Part shown: piece by piece, positions 51,147 to 62,061 of the stretch
Numbering within the stretch: position 1 is the stretch's first letter
Layout of the letters: the number at the start of each line of letters is the position of its first letter
Origin: Ursidibacter maritimus
GTDB taxonomy: Bacteria; Pseudomonadota; Gammaproteobacteria; Enterobacterales; Pasteurellaceae
Assembly: GCF_009761395.1 (NCBI RefSeq)
Contig: NZ_LEKN01000012.1
Coordinates: 1-64,000, forward strand
Length of the DNA: 64,000 nt
Reading direction: 5' to 3'
Made by a program: the position numbers and the translations under genes
The notes under the pieces: model-generated
The model's input: the letters and a program-made list of their open reading frames with translations, nothing else
Told to the model about the DNA's origin: nothing
Database searches by the model: none

Positions 51147-51965
51147 TTATAATGATAATAGTTGAGTTAATTCACGAGCAATGCTGTCTTCATTATTTGA
51201 TCCAATCGTTTTCTTCGCACTTTGCTGAACTTCTGATTCAGATTCACCCATTGCAATTCCCATACCCACTAATTGCAACATACTGATATCATTAAAATTA
51301 TCACCAAATGCAATCACATTTTTAGGATCAATACCTTCTCGTTTTAGCAACTCTGCCAAACAAGCACCTTTACTGTTTCCTTGAGCTGTAATATCTACCC
51401 TATCCACCCAAGACCACTCAGCACTAAATTGATCAAGCGGTAATTTTTCCACAAAATTTTGCATTTTTTGTCTATCTGGGTCGCTAATCAACACCTTCCA
51501 AATAAGTGTATTTCCATCTAAAAAATCTTCAAAACGAGAAACCTGATGCACATCAGGACGTACCTTTTCATCACAACTATTTACCCAAGTGAGTAATTTG
51601 TTGAAATGGGTATTTAGTACTTCATAAGTCATACTATCTCGAGTATAAACGGCAGTATGAATATGCTCCGCCTTCGCAGAGGAAATAAGATAACTAGCTT
51701 GTTCTGTTGTTAATGGTTTCGCAGCAAGCACTTCGTCTTTTTGGAAATCATAAAGGTAAGTACCATTACAACAAACAACAGGCGTATCTAATCCTAACTC
51801 TGCATAATAAGGACGTACTGCCGTATGATGTCTGCCTGTTACAATAAAAACTTTAAGCCCTTTTTGTTGAGCTTGTTGGATTGCGAATTTGCTTGAGTTT
51901 AAGATTGTGCCTTGACTAGAAAGCAACGTGCCATCTAAGTCGAAAGCAATAGCTTGATAAGACAT
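51147..51965 (-). CDS. ybhA: HAD phosphatase, YbhA (pyridoxal phosphatase)-like
   Basis: A 272-residue Cof-type HAD-IIB enzyme. FDLDGTLLSS (catalytic Asp), VTGRHHTAVRPYYAELGLDT, and the cap/GDNFNDISML motif are seen. The RHH...LDTPVVCCNGTYLYD segment closely follows E. coli YbhA, which dephosphorylates pyridoxal 5'-phosphate. ATG 51965 is chosen; the frame extends to 52001 without support. Confidence 0.85.
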   Translation of the reverse strand: MSYQAIAFDLDGTLLSSQGTILNSSKFAIQQAQQKGLKVFIVTGRHHTAVRPYYAELGLDTPVVCCNGTYLYDFQKDEVLAAKPLTTEQASYLISSAKAEHIHTAVYTRDSMTYEVLNTHFNKLLTWVNSCDEKVRPDVHQVSRFEDFLDGNTLIWKVLISDPDRQKMQNFVEKLPLDQFSAEWSWVDRVDITAQGNSKGACLAELLKREGIDPKNVIAFGDNFNDISMLQLVGMGIAMGESESEVQQSAKKTIGSNNEDSIARELTQLLSL

Positions 51966-52038
51966 ATAATTCTCCCAAAATAAAAAAGGATGATTACTCA
52001 TCCTTTCTATTTTACGCTTTCATTGCCAATTTCGGTAA

Positions 52039-52887
52039 TTATTTATTACCGTTGTATGCAGGAGTTTGATAAAGTGGAGCTGGACCATTTGGACCCGCAA
52101 CATTACCACCTTCATTTTGTTTTAACACGCCACCATTTGCAGAAATTTCTACACGACGGTTTGGACGTAAGCAATCACGTAACGCTTGGCCTGACTCACC
52201 ATCACAAGCTTTAACTTGGCTTGCTTTACCATAACCAACAGCATCTAACTGTGCTGTTACGCCTTGCTGAATTAAACGCGCTTTTACAGTATTTGCACGA
52301 CGTTGTGATAGATCTAAGTTATATGCTTCTGAACCTAAACGGTCTGTATAACCTGCAATTTTAGCTTGTTGAGCACCTGATGATTTTAATTGTGCAGCAA
52401 CGCTATCAACAACTTCTTTACCTTTTGCAGTTAATACATCTTTGTCAAAATCAAATAAGAAGTCACCGCTTAAGTTATAAGATGAGTTACCATTACAACC
52501 ATTTGGATACCAGAAGAAACTTTGTGCGTTCATGTTTTTGTCAAATAAGATTTTGTATTGACAAATTTTGTGTACGCCGTTTTCACGATAGTTAAATGCA
52601 TAATCCCACTCACGAACGCCATATAAGCCTTCTTCAAAGTGTGGGCGTCCGATTAGGTTATAAAGTTGGTCTTTATTCATACCACGTTCGATTTGACGAA
52701 CATTTTCCCAGTTTGGCCAAGAACCAAATTGAGAACCATCGTGGTTAAATTCTGACTCAGAAATTTTGGGGAATACTGGGTTTTCTGTTGTACCTTCATC
52801 AGATACTTTGCTTAGGTTACCACAAGCAGCAACTGCTAATGCAACACTTGTTAATAATAAGCCACGAAAAATTTTAGTTTCTTTCAT
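52039..52887 (-). CDS. OmpA-family lipoprotein with BamE-like domain
   Basis: A 282-residue outer-membrane lipoprotein: lipobox AVAAC near residue 22, an SmpA/OmlA (BamE-like) fold at about 60-130 (VRQIERGMNKDQLYNLIGRP), and a C-terminal OmpA-like peptidoglycan-binding domain (about 140-250; NLDLSQRRANTVKARL). It links the outer membrane to peptidoglycan. The combination of both domains is known in Pasteurellaceae. Confidence 0.85.
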   Translation of the reverse strand: MKETKIFRGLLLTSVALAVAACGNLSKVSDEGTTENPVFPKISESEFNHDGSQFGSWPNWENVRQIERGMNKDQLYNLIGRPHFEEGLYGVREWDYAFNYRENGVHKICQYKILFDKNMNAQSFFWYPNGCNGNSSYNLSGDFLFDFDKDVLTAKGKEVVDSVAAQLKSSGAQQAKIAGYTDRLGSEAYNLDLSQRRANTVKARLIQQGVTAQLDAVGYGKASQVKACDGESGQALRDCLRPNRRVEISANGGVLKQNEGGNVAGPNGPAPLYQTPAYNGNK

Positions 52888-53025
52888 TTTTAGGTTATTC
52901 CTTGTGAAATTTTATCTAAAAGATAATTGATATGTCTCTGATAACCAAATTGGCATAGAGTTCTAGCGAATTCTACAATATAAAATAACATTCTTCTAGT
53001 TTTTTATACAAATTATACCGATAAA

Positions 53026-54741
53026 TTATACCGATAAATCTTCGATAAATAATTGGATATTACGATTACCCCGAAATTCATTGATATCTAATTTATAGAC
53101 TAACTTAGCCTTTTTTATAGACATATCAGGGAATTGTCTCACATCTACATTAAACCAAATTGCATCAAATAACATGCCATCATTATTTTCAACTAACATT
53201 TTTAAATGCTTTTCACCCACTAAACGTTGTTGAAGAATATTAAAATCACCTTCAAAAGTAGGTTCTGTAAAATGTTGCCCCCAAGGACCCGCTTGTTGCA
53301 ATAATTCTGCGGTTTGTAAGGTTAATTCCGCAGAAGATAATTCACCATCCGTGTAAACAATGCCTTGTAATTGCTCTGGTTGGATAAATTTTTTAATCGT
53401 TTTATCAAATGCTTGCTGAAATTGTAAAAATTTATCGCTATAAATAGTAAGCCCAGCTGCCATTGCGTGCCCACCAAATTTAACAATCAGATCTGGATAT
53501 TGTGAATCAATTCGCTCAAGTAAATCACGAATATGTAAACCTGAAATTGAGCGGGCTGAACCACGTAATAATTTACCTTCTTCATCATCTTGTGCAAAAG
53601 CAATCACAGGGCGGTAAAATTGATCTTTGATTCTTGAAGCTAAAATACCGATCACGCCTTGGTGCCAATCGGCTTGATACAACACAATCCCACCCACTTG
53701 CTCGTTATCCGCTAAGTTAGGCAGTTTAGCACAAATAGCCAAAGCTTCTGTTTTCATTTCTTGCTCAAACTCTTTACGGGTCTGATTTAAAGAGTCGAGT
53801 TCCAGAGCGAGTTGCCTTGCTTTAACAAGATCATTACAGATCAATAAATCTACGCCTAACGACATATTTTCTAATCGCCCTGCCGCATTTAAACGTGGCG
53901 CAATAGCAAAGCCCAAATCACCCGCTTGTAGGCGAGATAATTCTCTTTTACTAATTTCCGCCAATGCCTGAATACCGACTCGGCATTGCCCTGCTCTAAT
54001 ACGTTTTAATCCCTGTGCGACTAAAATACGATTATTATGATCTAAAGGCACAACATCTGCGACTGTCCCTAATGCCACTAAATCAAGCAATTCCGAAATA
54101 TTTGGCTCTTTACCATTAAACGCATTATGCTCTCTTAATTTTGCTCTGAGTGCTACCATCACATAAAAAATAACACCTACACCTGCAAGCGATTTAGAAG
54201 GAAAACCACAGAAAGCTAAATTAGGGTTAATCATTGCATCTGCATTTGGCAAATTCTCTGTGGGTAAATGATGGTCAGTCACTAAAACCCTTATCCCTTG
54301 AGCCTTAAGAAGATTGATCCCATCAAAAGATGAAATACCGTTATCTACAGTGACAACTAAATCTGCTCCTTGAGCAATTACATTTTCCGCTATGGCAACA
54401 CTCAATCCATAACCTTGTGAAAAACGATCTGGAATAAGATAGTCCACGTTTTCAAAACCAAATTGGCGTAATGCTAAAATCGCTAAGGCAGTACTTGTCG
54501 CGCCATCGGCATCAAAATCGCCAACAATAATAATACGATCTTGCTTGAGATAACTTTGATACAGCAATTCTACCGCTTGTTCAATATTAGCGAGTTGATT
54601 TGGATGATGTATTCCTTTAAGTGAAAGATCTAACTCCTGAGCAGACCTAACACCACGAGCTTGGTAAATTCGATTTAGTAATGGATGTTCAGATAATTTT
54701 TCGGTAGTCGTTATAGGACGACGTTTAATCAATTTTTTCAT
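53026..54741 (-). CDS. recJ: Single-stranded-DNA exonuclease RecJ
   Basis: A 571-residue 5'-3' exonuclease of the DHH family for recombination and mismatch repair. VGDFDADGATST near residue 75, DNGIS, VTDHHL (DHH) and the DHHA1 part GGHAMAAGL near 430 are present. ATG 54741 is preferred to the TTG 54747. It lies about 70 bp behind dsbC on the same strand, as in Haemophilus. Confidence 0.95.
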   Translation of the reverse strand: MKKLIKRRPITTTEKLSEHPLLNRIYQARGVRSAQELDLSLKGIHHPNQLANIEQAVELLYQSYLKQDRIIIVGDFDADGATSTALAILALRQFGFENVDYLIPDRFSQGYGLSVAIAENVIAQGADLVVTVDNGISSFDGINLLKAQGIRVLVTDHHLPTENLPNADAMINPNLAFCGFPSKSLAGVGVIFYVMVALRAKLREHNAFNGKEPNISELLDLVALGTVADVVPLDHNNRILVAQGLKRIRAGQCRVGIQALAEISKRELSRLQAGDLGFAIAPRLNAAGRLENMSLGVDLLICNDLVKARQLALELDSLNQTRKEFEQEMKTEALAICAKLPNLADNEQVGGIVLYQADWHQGVIGILASRIKDQFYRPVIAFAQDDEEGKLLRGSARSISGLHIRDLLERIDSQYPDLIVKFGGHAMAAGLTIYSDKFLQFQQAFDKTIKKFIQPEQLQGIVYTDGELSSAELTLQTAELLQQAGPWGQHFTEPTFEGDFNILQQRLVGEKHLKMLVENNDGMLFDAIWFNVDVRQFPDMSIKKAKLVYKLDINEFRGNRNIQLFIEDLSV

Positions 54742-54815
54742 AATCAATAAGAAATTAAAGCGGGTAGATTTTGCAAAAAATTCACCTAATCCACCCGCTT
54801 AAAATACAATTAATG

Positions 54816-55502
54816 CTATTCACTTAACATTTTTGCTAATTCTTTCGGCTCAACAAAACCAGGGATTAGTTCTCCTGTTTCAGTCACGATATTAGGCGTA
54901 CCATTAACTCCAAATTTTAACCCTAGCTGATAATGTTTTTTCACAATGCTTGGCGTTTTGAGTTCTTTAGGTAAATTGCCCTTTTCTGCTTCATTTAATG
55001 CGAAAGCTTTATCCTTTTCTGTCCAAATCGCTTCCATTTGTTTTGCTGTTTGTGTTTCCATACCACCACGCGGGAAAGCTAAATAACGAACGGTAATACC
55101 AAGATCATTATATTCTTTAACTTTAGAGTGCAACAAATGGCAATAATGGCAAGTAATATCCATAAATACAGTGACTGTATGCTTTGGATTTTTCGCTGGA
55201 TATACAATCATTTCATTACTCAATGCATTTAATTCTGCAAGTAACGCATTATTTGTAATATCAACTACTTGACCATTTTTTAATTCAAACACTTTCCCTT
55301 GAATAATAAAACGACCATCTTGACTAATTTGTACAATACCTTGATCTGATGTTGCTGTTTTAAAGCCTGGTAAGGCTGAGTCTGAAATTTTGACGTTGGT
55401 TGCACCGACTTTTTCTAATTGTTTTTGTAAGTTCGCATTATCAGCTAATGCAGAAGTAGCCAAAAGTGATGTTGCTAACACCATTGCTGTTTTCTTAATC
55501 AT
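54816..55502 (-). CDS. dsbC: Periplasmic disulfide isomerase DsbC
   Basis: A 228-residue exported protein (signal peptide ending SALA). An N-terminal dimerisation domain is followed by the thioredoxin fold with CHYC at residues 118-121 (E. coli DsbC has CGYC) and the cis-Pro loop GVNGTPNIV. It rearranges wrong disulfides in the periplasm. It lies 11 nt behind mepM. Confidence 0.92.
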   Translation of the reverse strand: MIKKTAMVLATSLLATSALADNANLQKQLEKVGATNVKISDSALPGFKTATSDQGIVQISQDGRFIIQGKVFELKNGQVVDITNNALLAELNALSNEMIVYPAKNPKHTVTVFMDITCHYCHLLHSKVKEYNDLGITVRYLAFPRGGMETQTAKQMEAIWTEKDKAFALNEAEKGNLPKELKTPSIVKKHYQLGLKFGVNGTPNIVTETGELIPGFVEPKELAKMLSE

Positions 55503-55513
55503 TCTAATATTCC

Positions 55514-57130
55514 TTAAAGTTTTAATTGTGCTTCAATTTTTCTTGCTTTAACCAAGAATGCTTTACGCTCTTTCTCTGGCATTCCTGAACCCGTTCCAGG
55601 TAATTTCACAGTCATTGGATTAACTGGGCGTCCATTGATATGAAATTCATAATGTAAATGTGGCCCTGTTGAACGACCGGTATTTCCTGATAAACCAATA
55701 CGCTCCCCTTTTTTAACTGTTTGACCAGGGCGAACGAGCTGGCGACTTAAGTGCATATATACGGTTGTATATTGCCCACCGTGGCGTAATTTAATATAAC
55801 GCCCAGCCCCATTTGCTTGATAAGCAACATGCTCGACCACGCCATCAGCGGGTGCAATAATCGGAGTACCCACAGGCAAACCAAAATCGACACCTTTATG
55901 TGGTGCGACTCGGCGAGTAACTGGGTGCAAACGTCTTGGGTTAAATGGTGAAGATACTCTCGGCGTAAATTGTAATGGGTAGCGAGAAAAACCACGCCCT
56001 AAAGTTTCACCATGTAAGCTGTAATAACGCCCATTATCCGCTTGAATAGCATAGTAACTCTTCTTACCACTTACCACTCGAATTGCCTCAACATTACCCA
56101 ACTCTGTCACTTTGCCATTGATGTATTCACGTTTAAGCAAAATCACAAACTTATCGCCCTTTTTCAGTTTATTCGTTGCTATTTGCCACTGTAAACCCGC
56201 AGCCAACTGATTAATTTGACGATTCGATAAGCCTTGAGCCTTCAAACTTGAAGTAAAATCACCATTTAAAGTGCCTTTTACAACATCCTGTTTCCAAACG
56301 CCTTCTTTTTGTATCGTTTGTACACTAAACTGATTTTTCGACTTTCTCTCAAAAATCTTTTCCTCCTTTTCAGAGACTAACCAGTTCATATATTCCAATT
56401 CGCCATCTTTATCTAGTACCCAATAAAATTGCTGTCCTGTGCTTAAATTGGCTAATTGTGGAAATTTCTTCTCAAGAACTTTTGCTGTATTTGCGCTTAG
56501 CCCAGACTGTTCTAACACATCTGCCAATTTATCACCACGAGCGACGGTATAACTAAATTGATTTTGAATACGCAACGCCTCATCAGCAACATCTAAAAAA
56601 CTATCTAATGCAGATTCAGCTTCTGGGTCTAATTTCTCTTGTTGAGCATTTTTTTGAGCGGCTTCATTTTGAATACGTTCAATGGTTTCATCATCAATGT
56701 CATCTTGAGCAATAAAATCATCTTCATAAGAAGTCGCATTCTCATCAGTTGTTTCATTTGATTCAGGCTCATCAAATTCTCCATCCTGAATATCAATATA
56801 AGTAAGCTCTTCATTTGCCATAATAGTAGAGTGAGATATATGCTCTAATGCCGATGTAACATTTGGCTTTTCCAATGAAGCATCTGCAGAATTTGGTTTT
56901 TCTTCAGCTGTGCTCGATTCTGCCACGAGTGTATTTTGGGGTTCTATAATAGATTGTCCATTGTTCTCAGATGTAACCACATTAACGCTACTAGGATTGT
57001 TAGGTATTTCTTGTTGCTTTAACATCAAAACAATACCTATAAAAATAGATGCCATAGCGGCTAAGAACATAATAAACTTTATTCGATTCTTTTTACGCTT
57101 TCGATCACGAGCAAAAACAACATACTGCAA
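55514..57130 (-). CDS. mepM: M23 murein endopeptidase (MepM/YebA-like)
   Basis: A 538-residue membrane-anchored peptidase cutting peptidoglycan cross-links. A transmembrane anchor (residues 18-38), a long acidic linker (about 80-170), an OapA/LysM-like domain (about 185-240) and the LytM/M23 domain (HKGVDFG near 415 and HLHYEFH near 495) are seen. The acidic linker is larger than in E. coli. It is divergent from znuC, as in Haemophilus. Confidence 0.88.
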   Translation of the reverse strand: MQYVVFARDRKRKKNRIKFIMFLAAMASIFIGIVLMLKQQEIPNNPSSVNVVTSENNGQSIIEPQNTLVAESSTAEEKPNSADASLEKPNVTSALEHISHSTIMANEELTYIDIQDGEFDEPESNETTDENATSYEDDFIAQDDIDDETIERIQNEAAQKNAQQEKLDPEAESALDSFLDVADEALRIQNQFSYTVARGDKLADVLEQSGLSANTAKVLEKKFPQLANLSTGQQFYWVLDKDGELEYMNWLVSEKEEKIFERKSKNQFSVQTIQKEGVWKQDVVKGTLNGDFTSSLKAQGLSNRQINQLAAGLQWQIATNKLKKGDKFVILLKREYINGKVTELGNVEAIRVVSGKKSYYAIQADNGRYYSLHGETLGRGFSRYPLQFTPRVSSPFNPRRLHPVTRRVAPHKGVDFGLPVGTPIIAPADGVVEHVAYQANGAGRYIKLRHGGQYTTVYMHLSRQLVRPGQTVKKGERIGLSGNTGRSTGPHLHYEFHINGRPVNPMTVKLPGTGSGMPEKERKAFLVKARKIEAQLKL

Positions 57131-57283
57131 AATATTATCCTATGTTTTTTCTTATCTTTATTACTTATTTACACAATGATTTAGCTAAGACTCAATAACG
57201 AAATAAAAATTCCATTATTGCTTGTTGTCAAAGCAAAAAAAATCCGTTAATTTTATCGGGTTATTCTATTTAACCCAGTAAAA

Positions 57284-58069
57284 ATGAACATCAAACAAAT
57301 CAAATCGCTCTCGAATACAACTGAAGCTTTAGTGACTCTTAAAGCGATCAATATAAACTTCGGCAGCCAATCTATCTTACAAAACGTCAGTTTGAAGATT
57401 TATCCCAATACCATTACCACTATTGTTGGTCCTAATGGCGGGGGAAAATCCACTTTATTGAAAGTGTTACTCAAACTCCTTCCGCCAACCAGTGGCGAAG
57501 TCATTCATCATAAAAACCTAAAAATTGGCTATGTACCACAAAAATTGCACTTAGAGCATTCAATCCCAATTACCGTACACAAATTTTTGTCACTCAAACC
57601 AAATGCGACAAAGCAATCAATAGATGACGCTTTAGCCCTATTTTCAATTACTCATTTAGCCACAAATAGCATGCAAAAATTATCTGGTGGAGAATTGCAA
57701 CGGGTGCTACTGGCTCGTGCTATTTTAGACCGACCACAGCTACTTGTGTTAGATGAGCCTATGCAAGGGGTGGATATTACAGGGCAAACGGAACTCTATC
57801 AACTATTAAATAAAACAAGATCGTGGTTAAATTGTGCGATTTTGCTAGTTTCCCACGATCTTAACATTGTAATGGCGAATACCGATGAAGTGCTTTGTAT
57901 CAACCGCCATATTTGCTGTGCCGGTTCGCCAGACAGAGTATCATCCGATCCTAGCTTTATTCACTTCTTTGGCGATCAATTTGCTAAAAATGTGGCATTC
58001 TATGCCCATAAACACAACCACCATCACAATTTGAGCGGCGATGTTTGTGATGGAGATTGTCAGCATTAA
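57284..58069 (+). CDS. znuC: Zinc ABC transporter ATPase ZnuC
   Basis: A 261-residue ABC ATPase: Walker A GPNGGGKS near residue 49, signature LSGGELQR near 131, Walker [13 protein letters not shown]. The C-terminal His-rich tail (HKHNHHHN) is typical of zinc importers. GGGTT/AACCC (57258-57276) ahead of the ATG is a candidate Zur-type or hairpin element. It is followed by znuB after 17 nt. Confidence 0.93.
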   Translation: MNIKQIKSLSNTTEALVTLKAININFGSQSILQNVSLKIYPNTITTIVGPNGGGKSTLLKVLLKLLPPTSGEVIHHKNLKIGYVPQKLHLEHSIPITVHKFLSLKPNATKQSIDDALALFSITHLATNSMQKLSGGELQRVLLARAILDRPQLLVLDEPMQGVDITGQTELYQLLNKTRSWLNCAILLVSHDLNIVMANTDEVLCINRHICCAGSPDRVSSDPSFIHFFGDQFAKNVAFYAHKHNHHHNLSGDVCDGDCQH

Positions 58070-58086
58070 CTTTTTGAAGGAAAAAT

Positions 58087-58872
58087 ATGTTTGAAATCCT
58101 TTTTCCTGCTTGGTTAGCAGGCTTACTACTTGCTTTTATTACTGCACCACTTGGTGCTTTCGTTGTTTGGCGGAAAATGGCTTATTTTGGCGATACTCTC
58201 TCTCACTCTGCATTGTTAGGGGTTGCATTAGGTATTTTCTTAGACATCAATCCCTATATTGCAGTGATTATAATGACCATCGCTTTGGCACTCGGCTTAG
58301 TTTGGCTCGAAAAATATTCCAACCACTCTGCCGATACCTTACTTGGCATTATTGCTCACAGTAGCTTATCCCTTGGGATAATCACTATTAGTCTATTGGA
58401 TAACGTTAGAGTCGATTTAATGTCCTATCTTTTTGGCGATCTACTCGCTATTGACTTTAATGATGTGATATTTATCGGTGTTGGAGTTATATTGATAGCA
58501 ACTTTACTCGCCATTTTTTGGCAAAAATTTTTATCTATTACCATCAGCCCTGAACTCGCCCAAATAGAAGGGTTAAAGGTTTCTCAGCTACGCTTACTGT
58601 TAATGCTATTAACCGCACTTACTATCGCCTTAAGTATGAAATTTGTTGGCGCTCTAATTATTACATCATTGCTAATTATTCCAGCTGCAACTGCGCGCCG
58701 TTTTGCAGCGACACCAGAAAAAATGGTGGGATATGCTATTTTATTCAGCATTTTGTCCGTTACAGGCGGACTACTCTTTTCAGGTTTAAAAGATACGCCT
58801 GCTGGGCCATCGGTAGTTATTTGTGCAACTTTTCTCTTTTTGCTTTCGCTTTTAAAAAAACAATATAACTAA
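58087..58872 (+). CDS. znuB: Zinc ABC transporter permease ZnuB
   Basis: A 261-residue membrane protein with about eight hydrophobic segments and the ABC-3 family signature ([23 protein letters not shown]). It imports zinc with ZnuC. GAAGGA precedes the ATG. Confidence 0.95.
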   Translation: MFEILFPAWLAGLLLAFITAPLGAFVVWRKMAYFGDTLSHSALLGVALGIFLDINPYIAVIIMTIALALGLVWLEKYSNHSADTLLGIIAHSSLSLGIITISLLDNVRVDLMSYLFGDLLAIDFNDVIFIGVGVILIATLLAIFWQKFLSITISPELAQIEGLKVSQLRLLLMLLTALTIALSMKFVGALIITSLLIIPAATARRFAATPEKMVGYAILFSILSVTGGLLFSGLKDTPAGPSVVICATFLFLLSLLKKQYN

Positions 58873-58996
58873 TATCAATAATTCATAAGAATCTAGTTGA
58901 ATTTTTTGTAAATTTTAGTTTAAATCACGCCGCTTGTTTAGCCATAACAAGCAGTGTGATTATTTTGATAATAAATAAAAAAGTGAAGTAAAAATT

Positions 58997-59797
58997 ATGT
59001 GCCAATTATTAGGAATGAACTGTAACACTCCAACCGATATTACCTTTTCTTTTGACGGATTTCGCCGTCGTGCAGGTTTAACCGATCATCATACCGATGG
59101 ATTTGGTATTGCTTTTTTTGAAGGAAAGGGCGTGCGTATTTTTCGAGATAACCGCCCTGGCGCATCATCACCAATGGCAGATCTCGTCAGCCAATATCGA
59201 ATTAAATCTTTTAACGTAATCGCACATATTCGTAAAGCTACTCGAGGCGATGTCAATTTAGAAAATACTCACCCCTTTATTCGAGAGCTTTGGGGTGAAA
59301 ACTGGGTATTTGCGCATAATGGCACAGTAGAAGGCATTACTGTTTGTGAAAATAATCACTATCAACCTATCGGTACAACAGATTCAGAAGCTGCGTTTTG
59401 TTGCATTGCCGCAAAACTAAAAGAACGATTTCAATCAAAACCAACAGAGAAAGAGATTTTTGATGCTATTGTAGAAATCACTAGTGAAATCGCTAAACAT
59501 GGTGTGTTTAACTTTATTCTTTCAAATGGACATTGGATGATCGCACGCTGTTCTACAAATCTGCATTATGTGTGCCGCAAAGCACCTTTTGGCACAGCAT
59601 TGCGAGATGATGATGTAATGATTGATTTTCGCCAATATACCTGTGAAACAGACAAAGTAACCATTATTACCACTCAGCCACTGACTAAAAATGAACAGTG
59701 GACAAAAATGAAAAATGGCGGCTATGTTTTTTTCAAAGAGGGCGATGTCCTTTATGAAATTGAAGGCTCGCTACCTGATAATTTAAATCACGTTTAA
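58997..59797 (+). CDS. yafJ: Class II glutamine amidotransferase (YafJ-like)
   Basis: A 266-residue Ntn-type amidotransferase. The N-terminal Met is followed by the nucleophile Cys2 (MCQLLGMN), then HTDGFGIA, HIRKAT and NWVFAHNGTVEG. The substrate is not certain. It stands alone; a long hairpin containing two uptake signals closes it. Confidence 0.87.
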   Translation: MCQLLGMNCNTPTDITFSFDGFRRRAGLTDHHTDGFGIAFFEGKGVRIFRDNRPGASSPMADLVSQYRIKSFNVIAHIRKATRGDVNLENTHPFIRELWGENWVFAHNGTVEGITVCENNHYQPIGTTDSEAAFCCIAAKLKERFQSKPTEKEIFDAIVEITSEIAKHGVFNFILSNGHWMIARCSTNLHYVCRKAPFGTALRDDDVMIDFRQYTCETDKVTIITTQPLTKNEQWTKMKNGGYVFFKEGDVLYEIEGSLPDNLNHV

Positions 59798-59817
59798 GTA
59801 ACTGATTTCCATATAAA

Positions 59818-59863
59818 ACAAGCGGTATGATTTGTGAATTATTTTACAAATCATACCGCTTGT
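59818..59863. terminator. Inverted uptake-signal pair forming a terminator
   Basis: ACAAGCGGTATGATTTGT (59818-59835) pairs perfectly with its complement (59846-59863) around a 10-nt loop. The first nine bases are the A. pleuropneumoniae-type DNA uptake core, in both orientations. It lies between converging genes, as paired uptake signals often do in Pasteurellaceae. Confidence 0.85.
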
Positions 59864-59891
59864 GCATAGTAGAATAATAGTTTCTTCTAGA

Positions 59892-61601
59892 TTATTCAGC
59901 AGGTTTTTGTGATTTAAGTTGAGCTTTTACCCTTGCAACCTCTTCATCTCGTAAGACTCGGCGTAAAATTTTACCGATATTACTTTTTGGTAGCTCATCT
60001 CGGAATTCAATATCTCTTGGGATCTTATAGCCAGTGAGATGTTGTCGGCAGTGGCTACGCAACTCTTCACGCGTGAGGCTTTCATCTTTTTTGGTGACAT
60101 ATAATTTAATGCTCTCACCCGATACTTCACTTGGAATCCCCACCGCTACCACTTCATTTACTTTCGGGTGTAATGCAGCAACATCTTCAATTTCATTTGG
60201 ATAAACATTAAAACCTGATACGATAATCATATCTTTTTTGCGATCCACAATGCGTAAATTGAGATCTTGTCCCATTTCGACAATATCTCCTGTTGCCATC
60301 CAACCATCTTTTAACACATCAGCGGTATCTTCAGGGCGTTGCCAATAACCACGCATAACTTGTGGGCCTTTTACCCATAGCTCACCACGTTCACCCATTG
60401 CAACATCATTTCCAGCATCATCCACAATGCGAATATCCGTATTTGGTACTGGTACACCAATAGAACCTGAATACTCTGTTGAGTCATTACGCGTTGCCGC
60501 AATCAACGGCGAACATTCGGTCATCCCATAACCTTCAATAATATGATTTCCAGTGGTTTTATGCCAACGTTCCGCCACAGCTCGTTGAATCGCTGCGCCA
60601 CCACCTACAGAAAGGCGTAATGTAGAAAAATCGACTTCTTTCAGCTGGCTATTATTCAATAACGCGTTAAATAAGGTATTAACGCCTGTAATTGCCATCA
60701 CGCGATATTTTTTCAATTCTTTAATAAAACCCGGAATATCTCTTGGGTTAGTAATCAATAAACCGGTAATACCTAATTCAATAAAGAGTAAGCAGTTTAC
60801 CGTTAACGCAAAAACGTGATAAAGCGGTAAGGCAATGACAGCAATCCGTTCATCACTTTTACTTACCAGAGGATAAGCCACCCATTTTGCTTGCATTACA
60901 TTAGCAATAATGTTGCGATGAGTCAGCATTGCTCCTTTTGCCACACCTGTGGTACCACCTGTATATTGTAAGAAAGCAAGATCATCACTATGAATAACAG
61001 GTTTGACATATTGACGTTGCTTACCAATGCTCAATGCTTCACGAAAACTTACTGCGTGAGGTAATTTATATTTTGGCACGAGTTTTTTGACATACTTAAC
61101 TACAAAATTAACTAACGTCCGTTTACCGAAAGAGAGCTGATCGCCCATTCGGGTTAAAATAACGTGTTTAACTTGCGTATCAAAGACCACTTTTTCTAAA
61201 GTTGCCGCAAAGTTAGAGACCACAACAATCGCTTTCGCACCGCTATCATTAAGTTGATGTTCTAATTCTCGTGGCGTATAAAGAGGATTTACATTTACCA
61301 CCACAAGTCCCGCACGCAATGCACCAAATAATGCGATAGGATATTGCAATAAATTTGGCATCATCAAGGCAATTCGCTCGCCTTTTTCTAAGCGTAATTC
61401 ATTTTGTAAATACGCTGCAAACGCACGACTACGTTCTTCTAATTTACGAAATGTCAGCACTTTCCCCATATTGATGTAGGCAGGAATATCAGGGTGGCGT
61501 TGTACTGCTTTTTCAAACATTTCCAGCAAAGAACTATATTTATCAGGGTTTATTGTACGCTCAGCCCCTTCTGGATAATTTTCAAACCAAATCTGCTCCA
61601 T
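59892..61601 (-). CDS. fadD: Long-chain-fatty-acid-CoA ligase
   Basis: A 569-residue adenylate-forming enzyme activating fatty acids. AMP-binding loop [18 protein letters not shown] near residue 215, YGMTE(CSP) near 360, and the C-terminal [12 protein letters not shown] end are present. The length and text fit FadD. It lies 10 nt behind rseC on the same strand, so it may be co-transcribed. Confidence 0.95.
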   Translation of the reverse strand: MEQIWFENYPEGAERTINPDKYSSLLEMFEKAVQRHPDIPAYINMGKVLTFRKLEERSRAFAAYLQNELRLEKGERIALMMPNLLQYPIALFGALRAGLVVVNVNPLYTPRELEHQLNDSGAKAIVVVSNFAATLEKVVFDTQVKHVILTRMGDQLSFGKRTLVNFVVKYVKKLVPKYKLPHAVSFREALSIGKQRQYVKPVIHSDDLAFLQYTGGTTGVAKGAMLTHRNIIANVMQAKWVAYPLVSKSDERIAVIALPLYHVFALTVNCLLFIELGITGLLITNPRDIPGFIKELKKYRVMAITGVNTLFNALLNNSQLKEVDFSTLRLSVGGGAAIQRAVAERWHKTTGNHIIEGYGMTECSPLIAATRNDSTEYSGSIGVPVPNTDIRIVDDAGNDVAMGERGELWVKGPQVMRGYWQRPEDTADVLKDGWMATGDIVEMGQDLNLRIVDRKKDMIIVSGFNVYPNEIEDVAALHPKVNEVVAVGIPSEVSGESIKLYVTKKDESLTREELRSHCRQHLTGYKIPRDIEFRDELPKSNIGKILRRVLRDEEVARVKAQLKSQKPAE

Positions 61602-61611
61602 TAAACTCTCC

Positions 61612-62040
61612 TTAAATCTTTCGCAAAAATACGGGGGTAAATTCCCCTTGCTGTTTTTGAGCTATTATCTTTTTTACAATAACAAAAGCGATTGCAGTGG
61701 TAGTCAAAATACCGAATGCTAATCCTAATTCATTACTAATCCATTGTGAAAGTAACAATGTACTGCCCACTAAAACGATAAGTGGTATTAAATACAACCA
61801 AAACACACTTATCAATAAACTGTTTTCTGACAAACCAATTTCAATACGATCGCCTACCTTTAACACTTGGTTGACACTTAATTCAAATTGTGGTGCTAAC
61901 TTCTCTCCAGCCAATGCCGAAAGCGATTTTGTTCCACAACTTGATGTTGCCGAGCAAGCACCACAACCACTTTTAGCAAAGCATTGTACCTTTGCCACTC
62001 CGTTTTGATAATCTAAAACAGTGGCTTGTTCAATCATCAT
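61612..62040 (-). CDS. rseC: SoxR-reducing system protein RseC
   Basis: A 142-residue inner-membrane protein with an N-terminal cysteine cluster ([14 protein letters not shown]) and two transmembrane helices (about 80-100 and 106-124). RseC takes part in envelope stress and electron transfer to SoxR. Start 62040 or the next Met at 62037. It follows rseB by about 20 nt. Confidence 0.88.
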   Translation of the reverse strand: MMIEQATVLDYQNGVAKVQCFAKSGCGACSATSSCGTKSLSALAGEKLAPQFELSVNQVLKVGDRIEIGLSENSLLISVFWLYLIPLIVLVGSTLLLSQWISNELGLAFGILTTTAIAFVIVKKIIAQKQQGEFTPVFLRKI

Positions 62041-62061
62041 TGTGATTTTCTCCGTAAGCGG